A stretch of 58,620 nt of DNA from Photobacterium sp. OFAV2-7 (GTDB taxonomy: Bacteria > Pseudomonadota > Gammaproteobacteria > Enterobacterales > Vibrionaceae), in the NCBI RefSeq assembly GCF_022347985.1, contig NZ_JAKRFQ010000002.1, positions 1-58,620 on the forward strand, given 5' to 3'. Below are positions 50,454 to 58,573 of the stretch, piece by piece; within the stretch, counting starts at the first letter, position 1, and every line of letters starts with the position of its first letter. Below the pieces are notes generated by a model. That model was not told the origin of the DNA and did not search any database. It saw only the letters and a program-made list of their open reading frames with translations. The translations under genes were made by a program, and so were the position numbers.

Positions 50454-50585
50454 TGGGGATTTGCGAGAAGTATTCCAGGAAACAACATTTTGCCGGCTTG
50501 GCTAGGGGAAGCTGCTGTAAGTGTCGTTCACATCGGCGATCTGATTGGTATAGAATAGCCAGCTCGTCAACTACAGAGTCGATTT

Positions 50586-52430
50586 ATGTCATCTTGCAGC
50601 GCCGCCGTTTGTCAGCCAGCTTCTCTCGCGACCAGCGAACAGATCTTACAGGATGTGTTCGGCTATCAGGCCTTTCGTGTTGGCCAGCAAGAGGTGATTG
50701 AGGCGATAGCGGAAGGCCGCGACAGCTTGGTGATCATGCCAACCGGTGGCGGTAAGTCGCTCTGTTATCAAATACCGGCCCTGATGCGTGACGGGCTGAC
50801 ACTGGTGATCTCGCCGCTGATCTCGCTGATGAAGGATCAGGTTGACCAGCTCAAGGCCAACGGGGTGGCGGCCGACTACCTAAACTCGACCATGTCCCGT
50901 GAGGCAATGCAGGATACCTACCGCGCGATGCAGAGCGGTGAGGTAAAGCTGGTGTATGTCTCGCCGGAGCGGGTGCTGACCCGTGACTTTCTCGAGCGTC
51001 TTTATGACATGCCGCTAAGCCTGGTTGCCGTCGATGAAGCGCATTGTATCTCCCAGTGGGGGCATGACTTTAGGCCAGAATATGCGGCTCTGGGAACGCT
51101 GAAGCAGCATTTTGACCAGCTGCCAATTATGGCCCTGACTGCAACCGCGGATGAAACGACCCGCAATGATATTGTCTCCCGGCTCGGCCTGGTTGAGCCG
51201 CATGTTTACCTGGGCAGTTTTGACCGCCCGAATATCCGCTATACCCTGCAGGAGAAGTACAAGCCGATGTCGCAGCTGACTCGCTACCTGGGCGGCGTTC
51301 GTGGTCAGTGCGGGATTGTATATTGCAATAGCCGTAAGCGGGTGGAGCAAATTACCGAAAAGCTGTGTGATAACGGGATCCGGGCCGCCGCGTATCATGC
51401 CGGCCTGGAGCATGCCGAGCGGGTGAGGGTGCAGGAGGACTTTCAGCGGGATGATATTCATATCGTCGTCGCCACCGTGGCGTTCGGAATGGGCATCAAC
51501 AAGCCTAATGTCCGTTTTGTAGTGCATTACGATATCCCCCGTAATATCGAGTCCTATTATCAGGAAACCGGGCGGGCCGGCCGTGATGGTCTGCCGGCAG
51601 AAGCGGTGATGTTCTATGATCCGTCGGATATGGCCTGGCTGCGCCGTTGTCTGGATGAAAAAGAGGAAGGGCCTCAGAAGCAGGTGGAAAGCCACAAGCT
51701 CAATGCAATGGGAGCGTTTGCCGAGGCGCAGACCTGTCGCCGTCAGGTATTGCTCAACTATTTTGGTGAATACCGGGAAGAGTCGTGCGGCAACTGTGAT
51801 ATCTGCCTCGATCCGCCCAAGCGCTTTGCGGCGGTTGAAGCAGCTCAGAAAGCCCTGTCCTGTGTCTATCGGGTCAACCAGAGCTTCGGCATCAACCATG
51901 TGGTGGATGTGATGCGCGGGATGCAGAACCAGCGTATCCGCGAGCACGGTCATGACAAACTGAGCACCTATGGTATTGGCCGCGAGCATAGCCACGAGTT
52001 TTGGGTGAGTATTTTGCGCCAGCTGGTTCACCGGGGCTTTCTTACCCAGAATATTGTCCGTAGCTCGACGCTGCAGTTGACCGAAAAGGCCAGAGCAGTT
52101 CTGCGCGCCGAAGTGGAGCTGGAGCTGGCTGTCCCTCGTCTGGATATTGCGACCCGTAGTGCGAAAAATGACAAGCTGGCCAATCGCCATTATGACAAGA
52201 AGCTGTTTGCCAAGTTGCGCAAGTTGCGTAAGGCCATTGCCGACGAGGAAGACTTGCCGCCATATGTGGTGTTTAACGATGCCAGCCTGATGGAAATGGC
52301 AGAGATGCTGCCGACGTCGGCGGGTGAAATGCTGGCGGTGAACGGTGTCGGTCACCGTAAGCTGGAAAAGTACGGCAACGTGTTTTTGAACGTGATTGAA
52401 GATCACCTGATGGCGGGTGCCGGCGAGTAG
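50586..52430 (+). CDS. recQ: ATP-dependent DNA helicase RecQ
   Basis: RecQ unwinds DNA in the RecF recombination pathway. The 614-residue protein has Walker A (MPTGGGKSLCYQ), DEAH (VDEAHCISQWGHDFRPEY), motif VI (YYQETGRAGRDGLP), the zinc cysteines (CRRQVLLNY then SCGNCDIC), a winged helix and a C-terminal HRDC domain (PPYVVFNDASLMEMAEMLP). Length is like Escherichia coli RecQ (609). A 536-residue opposite-strand frame over its 3' part is a shadow. Confidence 0.97.
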   Translation: MSSCSAAVCQPASLATSEQILQDVFGYQAFRVGQQEVIEAIAEGRDSLVIMPTGGGKSLCYQIPALMRDGLTLVISPLISLMKDQVDQLKANGVAADYLNSTMSREAMQDTYRAMQSGEVKLVYVSPERVLTRDFLERLYDMPLSLVAVDEAHCISQWGHDFRPEYAALGTLKQHFDQLPIMALTATADETTRNDIVSRLGLVEPHVYLGSFDRPNIRYTLQEKYKPMSQLTRYLGGVRGQCGIVYCNSRKRVEQITEKLCDNGIRAAAYHAGLEHAERVRVQEDFQRDDIHIVVATVAFGMGINKPNVRFVVHYDIPRNIESYYQETGRAGRDGLPAEAVMFYDPSDMAWLRRCLDEKEEGPQKQVESHKLNAMGAFAEAQTCRRQVLLNYFGEYREESCGNCDICLDPPKRFAAVEAAQKALSCVYRVNQSFGINHVVDVMRGMQNQRIREHGHDKLSTYGIGREHSHEFWVSILRQLVHRGFLTQNIVRSSTLQLTEKARAVLRAEVELELAVPRLDIATRSAKNDKLANRHYDKKLFAKLRKLRKAIADEEDLPPYVVFNDASLMEMAEMLPTSAGEMLAVNGVGHRKLEKYGNVFLNVIEDHLMAGAGE

Positions 52431-52433
52431 TAG

Positions 52434-52600
52434 ATAAAAAAATACCGGACATTCCGAGTCCGGTATAAATGCGTTTAAGAAACATAACGAGTATGTTCTG
52501 TTCGCTACAAAACAGCTTGCGTATTTGGTGAGAATGTTAATATCACCCGTTGCTAGGGAATCGGAAACCGACGGGATGTGTTTCCAGTGACTAGGCAACG
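52434..52600 (-). ncRNA. Candidate structured small RNA on the minus strand after recQ
   Basis: Read on the minus strand, about 165 bases form five hairpins in a row. A branched stem pairs bases 591-599 with 549-556 of the 52,000 block (GTTGCCTAG/CTAGCAAC), with an inner GGAAAC/GTTTCC. Then come GGTGA/TCACC (52527-52547), CTGTT/AACAG (52498-52515) and AACATA/TATGTT (52481-52497). The last is a 9-base terminator stem (ATACCGGAC/GTCCGGTAT, 52442-52466) followed by seven U. The T tract exists only on the minus strand. No promoter is clear and I know no matching family. It might instead be the recQ 3' end seen backwards. Confidence 0.4.
52442..52466 (-). terminator. Minus-strand terminator after recQ
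   Basis: ATACCGGAC and GTCCGGTAT pair perfectly around a 7-base loop. On the minus strand the stem is followed by seven T (52442-52436); on the plus strand AAATGCG follows, so it would stop minus-strand transcription only. Confidence 0.7.
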
Positions 52601-52736
52601 ACCTCATGAAAACATGGATTAGCATTGCTGGCTATAGCCCCTTTATTGCTTGATACGCATAGAAACACTTGGTTACAGGAAAGCTGCCCAGGCCGTATGT
52701 GGGGGCGAGCTTGCCATAGATGAAAAGGAATATGTA

Positions 52737-53042
52737 ATGACCGTTTCTTCCGCGCCGTTTGTTTGTCGCGAGCTTGATTTGGAGCAGGGGTTGCTGCTGA
52801 TCGGTGGCCCGGACTTCGATTTTGATAGTTTTCCCTTGGTAGCCGAACAGTTTCTGAGCCATATTGACGCGACGGTTGTCGAGCGTGAGCTTAATGCCGA
52901 TCTGCATGTCTGGCTGATTGATTTCGAAGGTTGTCGGCTGATGCTCAAGGGCGAACATTATGCCGGAGCTCTGTGGTTGGAGTGGCTGTCGCCCGATGAT
53001 AGCGAGACGCTGGCGTTCCTGGCTACCCTACTTGCGGGCTGA
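52737..53042 (+). CDS. Small acidic protein, DUF3630-like
   Basis: The 101-residue protein is acidic and has no signal or membrane helix. It contains LEQGLLLIGGPDFDFDSFPL, ELNADLHVWLIDFEGCRLML and YAGALWLEWLSPDD. It resembles the DUF3630 group that is often next to recQ in vibrios, but I assign the family only tentatively. AAAAGGAA lies 7 bases before ATG 52737; an upstream frame opening at 52650 is less likely. Function unknown. Confidence 0.75.
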   Translation: MTVSSAPFVCRELDLEQGLLLIGGPDFDFDSFPLVAEQFLSHIDATVVERELNADLHVWLIDFEGCRLMLKGEHYAGALWLEWLSPDDSETLAFLATLLAG

Positions 53043-53121
53043 TCGTTTTGCTTTTTTTGTCGGCAAACGATTGCACAAATTTAAAGCCGTTTTTGGGACT
53101 AGGCAACCTAGGCGGTTAATG

Positions 53122-53150
53122 TATAATCGCCGCTTCGGTTGCTGCGGGCG
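53122..53150 (+). promoter_or_regulatory. Promoter -10 and leader hairpin of yhhQ
   Basis: A perfect TATAAT (53122-53127) is followed by CGCCGC...GCGGGCG, a GC-rich hairpin at the start of a leader of about 85 bases. No known riboswitch class matches by eye, although yhhQ-type genes handle preQ0 and related bases. The -35 is unclear. Confidence 0.45.
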
Positions 53151-53215
53151 CAGGTATGAGAGCCTAGCTGCAGTGTTTTGGGTTCCCTCTCCCCCAATGA
53201 CAAAAAGGTCTGACA

Positions 53216-53893
53216 ATGACTGTATCTCAATTTTCTCTCGCGCAACAACGCAAAGCCTTATCGTTCCTTGTTCTATTTCACCTATTGATCATTGCCTCGA
53301 GCAATTATCTGGTGCAATTGCCGTTTACCATTTTTGGTTTTCATACCACCTGGGGCGCCTTTACCTTTCCGTTCATCTTTCTGGCTACGGATCTCACGGT
53401 CAGGATTTTTGGTGCAGCCATGGCCCGCCAGATCATCCTGCGGGTGATGCTGCCGGCACTGGCCATTTCCTATGTGCTGTCGGTGCTGTTCTATCAGGGT
53501 GAGTATCAGGGCTGGTCTCATTTAGGTGAGTTTAATCTGTTTGTCGCCCGTATCGCGATCGCCAGTTTCATGGCCTATCTGCTGGGGCAGATCATGGATG
53601 TCTCGGTGTTTAACCGCCTGCGCCAGACCAAGCAGTGGTGGGTGGCACCAAGCTGCTCGACCATTTTTGGTAATGCACTGGATACGGTAGCGTTTTTTGC
53701 TATCGCGTTTTACAACAGCCCGGATCCGTTTATGGCGGAAAACTGGGTCGAGATCGCGCTGGTGGATTACAGCTTTAAACTGATCATCAGTCTTGGCTTG
53801 TTTGTGCCTATGTACGGGGTACTGCTCAATTACCTGATCAAGCGCCTGACGACGATTACCCCCAAGCTGGAGTCTCAGCAGGGGCTTATCTGA
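53216..53893 (+). CDS. yhhQ: Queuosine precursor transporter YhhQ
   Basis: YhhQ imports 7-cyano-7-deazaguanine (preQ0) and preQ1 for queuosine in tRNA. The 225-residue inner-membrane protein has about six helices and family blocks ASSNYLVQLPFTIFGFHTTW, GAFTFPFIFLATDLTVRIFG, and APSCSTIFGNALDTVAFFAI. The polar ATDLTVR region is characteristic. It lies alone between recQ/DUF3630 and a GNAT gene, with its own terminator. Confidence 0.94.
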   Translation: MTVSQFSLAQQRKALSFLVLFHLLIIASSNYLVQLPFTIFGFHTTWGAFTFPFIFLATDLTVRIFGAAMARQIILRVMLPALAISYVLSVLFYQGEYQGWSHLGEFNLFVARIAIASFMAYLLGQIMDVSVFNRLRQTKQWWVAPSCSTIFGNALDTVAFFAIAFYNSPDPFMAENWVEIALVDYSFKLIISLGLFVPMYGVLLNYLIKRLTTITPKLESQQGLI

Positions 53894-53916
53894 TACAATA
53901 AAGGGTATAGACTGAC

Positions 53917-53940
53917 AGCCGACGCTATGTCGGCTTTTTT
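53917..53940 (+). terminator. yhhQ terminator
   Basis: AGCCGAC pairs with GTCGGCT around GCTAT, then six T, about 24 bases after the yhhQ stop. Confidence 0.9.
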
Positions 53941-53967
53941 GTACCCTAAGAAGTAGGAGCGGGAGTG

Positions 53968-54405
53968 ATGAAGATACGCCAGGCAAGTTTGGCTGAAGCC
54001 GCAGAGGTATTGGCACGGATCAGTGAGTTTGCCCAGCCTGCCGATGAACACGCACTCGAGGTCCGATTGAGAGGCAAAGCGCCGCTGATCCTCGTGGCAG
54101 AGCTGGATGGCCAGCTGGTCGGAGTCAAAATCGGCTACCGCCTGTCCGAGACGTGTTTTTATAGCTGGCTGGGGGGCGTGGCACCTGAGGGGCGCTGCAA
54201 TGGGGTAGCGCAGGCGCTGCTGGAGGCGCAGGAAACCTGGGTGAGACAGCAGGGTTTCGAGGAGCTGCGGGTGAAATCGCGTAACCGTTTTCCGGCGATG
54301 TTGAGGCTGCTGCTAAGGAATGGCTACCTGATTGAACATATGGAGAAAAAAGACGGGCTTGAAGACTACAGGTTGCATTTTGTGAAGGCGCTGGCAATTA
54401 AATAA
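53968..54405 (+). CDS. GNAT-family N-acetyltransferase
   Basis: The 145-residue protein has the GNAT fold pattern: an N-terminal strand-helix (MKIRQASLAEAAEVLARISE), a central VGVKIGYRL, the acetyl-CoA block WLGGVAPEGRCNGVAQALLE and a late strand GFEELRVKSRNRFPAMLRLL then LRNGY. The substrate is unknown. AGGAG lies 8 bases before ATG 53968; a GTG one codon earlier is possible. Confidence 0.9.
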   Translation: MKIRQASLAEAAEVLARISEFAQPADEHALEVRLRGKAPLILVAELDGQLVGVKIGYRLSETCFYSWLGGVAPEGRCNGVAQALLEAQETWVRQQGFEELRVKSRNRFPAMLRLLLRNGYLIEHMEKKDGLEDYRLHFVKALAIK

Positions 54406-54426
54406 CAATTATTCTCAATATAATAC

Positions 54427-54458
54427 TTGCATCTTAAATGAGAATGGTTATTATTAAC
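54427..54458 (+). promoter_or_regulatory. ryhB promoter with Fur box
   Basis: TTGCAT (54427-54432) and TATTAT (54449-54454) are 16 bases apart. A Fur-like palindrome, AATGAGAATGGTTATTATT (54437-54455), overlaps the -10, so iron-loaded Fur would block initiation. A second partial repeat (AACAATTATTCTC) lies just upstream near 54405-54417. Confidence 0.75.
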
Positions 54459-54460
54459 TT

Positions 54461-54642
54461 GCACTCAGCAAGGGAGGAAAGCAAAAGGCTCCCTTGTTTG
54501 AAGGCACGACATTGCTCACATTGCTTCCAGTGTACTTCAGCTACGGTCTGTGTTTTTAGTGTAGGGCTGAAAACGAACACCAATTCTGCTGAGCGGCGCT
54601 TACCAGGTACTCATAACCTCAGGTAACGCCGCTTTTTCTTTT
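54461..54642 (+). ncRNA. ryhB: RyhB iron-responsive small RNA
   Basis: The conserved core of RyhB is present at 54504-54530 and reads GCACGACATTGCTCACATTG then CTTCCAG, identical to the Escherichia coli seed region. The transcript should start near 54461, just after a promoter overlapped by a Fur box, and end at a stem GCGGCGCTTACC/GGTAACGCCGC followed by TTTTTC (54593-54642). The length of about 180 bases is like the long vibrio RyhB, not the 90-base enteric form. RyhB pairs with mRNAs of iron-using proteins when iron is scarce. A 62-codon frame across it is spurious. Confidence 0.92.
54593..54642 (+). terminator. ryhB terminator
   Basis: GCGGCGCTTACC pairs with GGTAACGCCGC (one bulged C), the inner AGGT/ACCT extends the stem, and TTTTTCTTTT follows. 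Confidence 0.85.
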
Positions 54643-54649
54643 CTGGCGC

Positions 54650-55300
54650 TTAGGCCAGCTTCACCAGCTCCTTCACCAGTTTGTTGATACCGCTTGCTGC
54701 CTCCGAGATACTGCCTGCCAGCATATAGGCCGGGGTCGTCAGGATGCGTCGCTTTTGATCCAGTACGAAATCGTTAACCGGACAATTGATGTGTTCTCCG
54801 CCCATTTTGTTGAAGGCGTTGGCGGTGTCCTTATCGGTACCAATGGTTCCTTTAGCCCCCGGACCGTAGATCGTTGGGATCAGGGTCGGGGCTATACACA
54901 GATAGGCGGCAGGTTTTTCTTCCTTGGCAAAGGCCTGGCAGGCTCTTTTCACTTCCGGATTCACTTCGCAGCCGGCCCCGGTGAAAGCGAAATCGGAGAG
55001 ATTTTTGGCTGCGCCAAATCCACCCGGCAGCAACAGGGCATCGTAGTCTGCGGCATGGAGGTTGATGATATCGTCAATATTGCCGCGGGCAATACGGGCT
55101 GCCTCGACCAGTACGTTGCGGGTTTCATCCATTTCTTCGCCGGTGATGTGGTTAACCACATGGTGCTGGGCAATATTGGGGGCAAAGCAGTGCCAGCTCG
55201 CCCCTTCTTGTTCGATGGCATGCAAGGCCAATACAGCCTCGTGGATTTCAGCTCCGTCAAATACCCCTGAGCCGCTTAAAATAACTGCGATTCTCTTCAT
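54650..55300 (-). CDS. elbB: ElbB, DJ-1/PfpI-like glyoxalase
   Basis: ElbB (isoprenoid biosynthesis protein with amidotransferase-like domain) has weak glyoxalase activity in Escherichia coli. The 216-residue protein has the family blocks RIAVILSGSGVFDGAEIHEA, FAPNIAQHHVVNHITGEEM, LLPGGFGAAKNLSDFAF and the nucleophile cysteine in AAYLCIAPTLIP. I chose ATG 55300, with AAGGAAG 7 bases upstream; the frame opening at 55339 is longer than the family. It diverges from polA. Confidence 0.94.
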   Translation of the reverse strand: MKRIAVILSGSGVFDGAEIHEAVLALHAIEQEGASWHCFAPNIAQHHVVNHITGEEMDETRNVLVEAARIARGNIDDIINLHAADYDALLLPGGFGAAKNLSDFAFTGAGCEVNPEVKRACQAFAKEEKPAAYLCIAPTLIPTIYGPGAKGTIGTDKDTANAFNKMGGEHINCPVNDFVLDQKRRILTTPAYMLAGSISEAASGINKLVKELVKLA

Positions 55301-55357
55301 TTTGGCTTCCTTTATGGTCAGATATGCCTGTTTTTGCATTCAGATATTCTTATTTCA

Positions 55358-55524
55358 GATCGATCTGTTAACTTTTTCCACAATTAATGATCATTTTAGG
55401 ATCGAGGATCTATTTTTGCTTAAGATCTTAAGTTATTGATTTGTATCGGGTTGAATGAAAATCGCATAATTTTCATGTTTTTTGATCAACTGTTTGATTT
55501 TAAATACTAACAAAGTTATCCACA
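55358..55524. promoter_or_regulatory. Cluster of GATC sites, DnaA boxes and 13-mer-like repeats upstream of polA
   Basis: Seven GATC sites lie at 55358, 55362, 55389, 55400, 55407, 55424 and 55484. TTATCCACA, a perfect DnaA box, is at 55516-55524, and TTTTCCACA, one mismatch, at 55374-55382. Two stretches resemble the oriC 13-mer GATCTNTTNTTTT: GATCTGTTAACTT (55362-55374) and GATCTATTTTTGC (55407-55419). The flanking genes are not those of the vibrio chromosome origins, so regulation of polA by DnaA and SeqA/Dam is the simpler reading. Confidence 0.6.
55516..55524 (+). promoter_or_regulatory. DnaA box
   Basis: TTATCCACA is an exact match to the high-affinity DnaA box. It lies about 30 bases before the putative polA -35 element. 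Confidence 0.75.
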
Positions 55525-55624
55525 GATAATGGCGGCTTGGTGGAAAACATCAGTTAACACTTGCTGGCTGTCATGGCATTCTAGTGCCCTAACTCTTTCA
55601 TCCCCCGGATATAAGAATATCGTT

Positions 55625-58396
55625 ATGGCAACTATCCCTGAAAATCCACTTATCCTGATTGATGGATCCTCTTATCTCTATCGCGCCTATCACGCAGCAC
55701 CGAACTTCACAAACTCTGACGGTGAGCCGACGGGAGCAGTATTTGGTGTCGTGAATATGCTGCGTAGTCTTCTGCGCCAGTTTTCCACTGAGCATATTGC
55801 GGTGATCTTTGATGCCAAGGGCAAGACCTTCCGTGATGATATGTATCCGGAATATAAGGCCAACCGCCCGCCGATGCCGGACGATCTTCGGGGGCAGATT
55901 GAGCCGCTGCATGCCGTGATCAAGGCGATGGGACTACCGTTGATCTCGATACTCGGGGTTGAGGCGGATGATGTGATCGGCACTCTCGCCACTCAGGCAT
56001 CAAAGGAAAACATGCCGGTGTTGATCAGTACCGGTGATAAAGATATGGCTCAGCTGGTGGATCAGAACATTACCCTGATCAATACCATGACCGATGTTGT
56101 GATGGATCCGGCCGGTGTTGTTGATAAGTTCGGGATCGGTCCTGAGTTGATCATCGACTACCTGGCCTTGATGGGCGATAAAGTGGATAACATTCCGGGC
56201 GTACCTGGGGTCGGTGAAAAGACGGCCAAGGCGCTGCTGACCGGGATCGGTGGTTTGGATGCATTGTATGACAACCTGGATGCGATCCCGCCACTGGGCT
56301 TTCGCGGCTCGAAGACGATGCCGAAGAAGCTGGAAGAGCATAAAGAGGCAGCGTACCTGTCTTACGAGCTAGCGACGATCAAGCTGGATGTCGAGCTGGA
56401 TGTCAGCCCGGATCAGCTGCGTAAAGGCGAGCCTGATACTGACGAGCTGATAAAGCTGTTCGGCAAGTTGCAGTTCCGCCGCTGGTTGGCAGAAATGCTC
56501 GATGGCGGTGACGGTAAGATTGTGGCCGAGGAGCAGTCTGCTCAGCCGGCAGCCGAGAAGAAAACTGTGGCACCGACCATTGATCGTAGTGGTTATGAAA
56601 CCGTCCTTGATGAAGCAGCGTTTAAGACCTGGCTAGAGCAGCTTAAGGGCGCCGAGGTCGTGGCATTCGACACCGAGACGGACGGTCTGGACTATATGAC
56701 GGCCAATTTGGTCGGGCTGTCGTTTGCGGTCGAGGAAGGCAAGGCTGCCTATGTGCCTGTTGCCCACGATTACCTTGATGCCCCGGCCCAGCTGGATCGC
56801 GACTGGGTACTGGAGCAGCTCAAGCCATTGCTGGAGGATCCGCAGCAGGCCAAGGTAGGGCAGAACCTTAAGTTTGATGCCAGTATTCTGGCTCGCTATG
56901 GCATCGAGATGCAGGGGATTCGCTACGATACGATGCTGGAGTCATATGTCTTCAACAGTGTGGTCGGCCGTCACGATATGGACAGCCTGTCCCTGCGTTA
57001 CCTCGAGCACAAGACCATAAGCTTTGAAGAGATTGCCGGCAAGGGCAAGAAGCAGCTGACGTTCAACCAGATTGATTTGGAACAGGCCGGGCCATATGCC
57101 GCAGAAGATGCCGACATTACGCTGCGTCTGCATAATCTGCTGATAGAAAAAGTTAACGCCGACGAGAAGCTCAAGTCGGTATTTGACGATATCGAGATGC
57201 CGTTGGTGCCTGTCTTGTCACGCATGGAGCGTACCGGCGTCTTGATTGACAGTATGCTGCTGAGCGCCCAGTCGAATGAAATTGCCGTTCGCCTTGATGA
57301 GCTGGAGAAGAAAGCCTTCGAGATTGCCGACCAGGAATTTAACCTCAGCTCGCCAAAACAGCTGCAGGCGATCCTGTTTGAGAAGATGGGGCTGCCGGTA
57401 CTGAAGAAAACACCGTCAGGTGCGCCTTCTACCAATGAAGAGGTGCTGCAGGAGCTGGCGCTGGACTATCCGTTGCCAAAACTGATCCTGGAGTATCGCG
57501 GCTTAGCCAAGCTGAAATCGACCTACACGGACAAGCTGCCTAAGATGGTCAACCCGGCGACGGGCCGTGTGCATACCTCCTATCATCAGGCCGTGACTGC
57601 GACCGGGCGTCTGTCATCCAGTGATCCTAACTTGCAGAATATTCCGGTTCGTAACGAAGAAGGTCGTCGGATCCGCCAGGCATTTATCGCCCCGACGGGG
57701 TATAAAGTGCTGGCTGTCGACTACTCGCAAATCGAGCTTCGGATCATGGCGCACCTTTCCGGCGACAAGGCGCTGCTTGATGCCTTCCGACATGGCAAAG
57801 ATATCCACGCCGCAACGGCGGCAGAAATTCTCGGTTTGCCAATCGAGTCGGTGACCAGCGAACAGCGTCGTCGCGCCAAGGCTATCAACTTTGGCCTGAT
57901 CTATGGCATGAGTGCCTTTGGCCTGGCGAAACAGCTTGATATGGGCCGTAATGAAGCGCAGGACTATATGAACCTGTATTTCGAACGCTACCCGGGCGTG
58001 CTGGAATATATGGAAAGCACCCGTACGACGGCAAGCGAACAGGGATATGTCGAAACCCTGTTCGGTCGTCGTTTGTACCTGCCGGACATCAAGTCCCGCA
58101 ACGGTATGCGTCGCAAGGCGGCTGAACGAGCTGCAATCAATGCCCCGATGCAGGGAACGGCTGCCGATATCATCAAGCGTGCGATGGTATTGGTTGATGA
58201 ATGGGTCCAACAACAACCTGAAGGCCAAGTTCGACTTCTGATGCAAGTTCATGACGAACTTGTCTTTGAAGTACAGGAATCGGCACTGGAAAGCGTGAGT
58301 GCGGAAATCCGCCGCCTGATGGAATCAGCGGCTGAGCTGGATGTACCATTGATAGCTGATGCCGGTACTGGCGATAACTGGGACCAGGCACACTAG
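55625..58396 (+). CDS. polA: DNA polymerase I PolA
   Basis: PolA fills gaps and removes RNA primers. The 923-residue protein (Escherichia coli 928) has the 5' nuclease domain ([34 protein letters not shown]), an active 3'-5' proofreading domain with Asp349 and Glu351 in VAFDTETDG, and the polymerase motifs [36 protein letters not shown] and [14 protein letters not shown] chose ATG 55625, matching the family start, rather than a frame opening at 55529. The ribosome site is weak. Spot 42 follows, as in enterics and vibrios. Confidence 0.97.
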   Translation: MATIPENPLILIDGSSYLYRAYHAAPNFTNSDGEPTGAVFGVVNMLRSLLRQFSTEHIAVIFDAKGKTFRDDMYPEYKANRPPMPDDLRGQIEPLHAVIKAMGLPLISILGVEADDVIGTLATQASKENMPVLISTGDKDMAQLVDQNITLINTMTDVVMDPAGVVDKFGIGPELIIDYLALMGDKVDNIPGVPGVGEKTAKALLTGIGGLDALYDNLDAIPPLGFRGSKTMPKKLEEHKEAAYLSYELATIKLDVELDVSPDQLRKGEPDTDELIKLFGKLQFRRWLAEMLDGGDGKIVAEEQSAQPAAEKKTVAPTIDRSGYETVLDEAAFKTWLEQLKGAEVVAFDTETDGLDYMTANLVGLSFAVEEGKAAYVPVAHDYLDAPAQLDRDWVLEQLKPLLEDPQQAKVGQNLKFDASILARYGIEMQGIRYDTMLESYVFNSVVGRHDMDSLSLRYLEHKTISFEEIAGKGKKQLTFNQIDLEQAGPYAAEDADITLRLHNLLIEKVNADEKLKSVFDDIEMPLVPVLSRMERTGVLIDSMLLSAQSNEIAVRLDELEKKAFEIADQEFNLSSPKQLQAILFEKMGLPVLKKTPSGAPSTNEEVLQELALDYPLPKLILEYRGLAKLKSTYTDKLPKMVNPATGRVHTSYHQAVTATGRLSSSDPNLQNIPVRNEEGRRIRQAFIAPTGYKVLAVDYSQIELRIMAHLSGDKALLDAFRHGKDIHAATAAEILGLPIESVTSEQRRRAKAINFGLIYGMSAFGLAKQLDMGRNEAQDYMNLYFERYPGVLEYMESTRTTASEQGYVETLFGRRLYLPDIKSRNGMRRKAAERAAINAPMQGTAADIIKRAMVLVDEWVQQQPEGQVRLLMQVHDELVFEVQESALESVSAEIRRLMESAAELDVPLIADAGTGDNWDQAH

Positions 58397-58432
58397 ACAT
58401 TAGCCTGATCGGCTTTGTGGTTTAGGAAAGAG

Positions 58433-58460
58433 TAGCTGGCGGTATGCCAGCTATTTTTTT
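58433..58460 (+). terminator. polA terminator
   Basis: TAGCTGGC pairs with GCCAGCTA around GGTAT and runs into seven T, 37 bases after the polA stop. Confidence 0.92.
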
Positions 58461-58573
58461 ATAAAAATTAAAGAATGGTAAAATTACTATTAGCTAAAGT
58501 TAGTTACGATTTTCTGAAAAAAAATTACAAAAATGACTTTTCAAATCTGTGCAATTGATATACAGTTATCGGC

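Larger units (their letters stand above)
55301..55624. other. elbB/polA divergent intergenic region with origin-like sequence
   Basis: About 325 AT-rich bases hold the polA promoter (TTAACA at 55554-55559, CATTCT at 55577-55582, 17 bases apart) and an unusual cluster of replication-type motifs at 55358-55524 described separately. Confidence 0.7.

Noticed and set aside
51015-52625. 536-residue open frame on the minus strand opposite recQ
   Set aside because: It lies antisense to conserved RecQ motifs, resembles no family, and runs through the recQ 3' structures. It is a by-product of RecQ codon bias.
54438-54626. 62-codon frame
   Set aside because: It runs across the Fur box, the RyhB seed and the RyhB terminator; the RNA explains the conservation.
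55358-55524. The chromosomal replication origin itself
   Set aside because: Vibrio origins are flanked by mnmG(gidA)/mioC (chromosome 1) or rctB (chromosome 2); none is here, and there are too few DnaA boxes for a full oriC.
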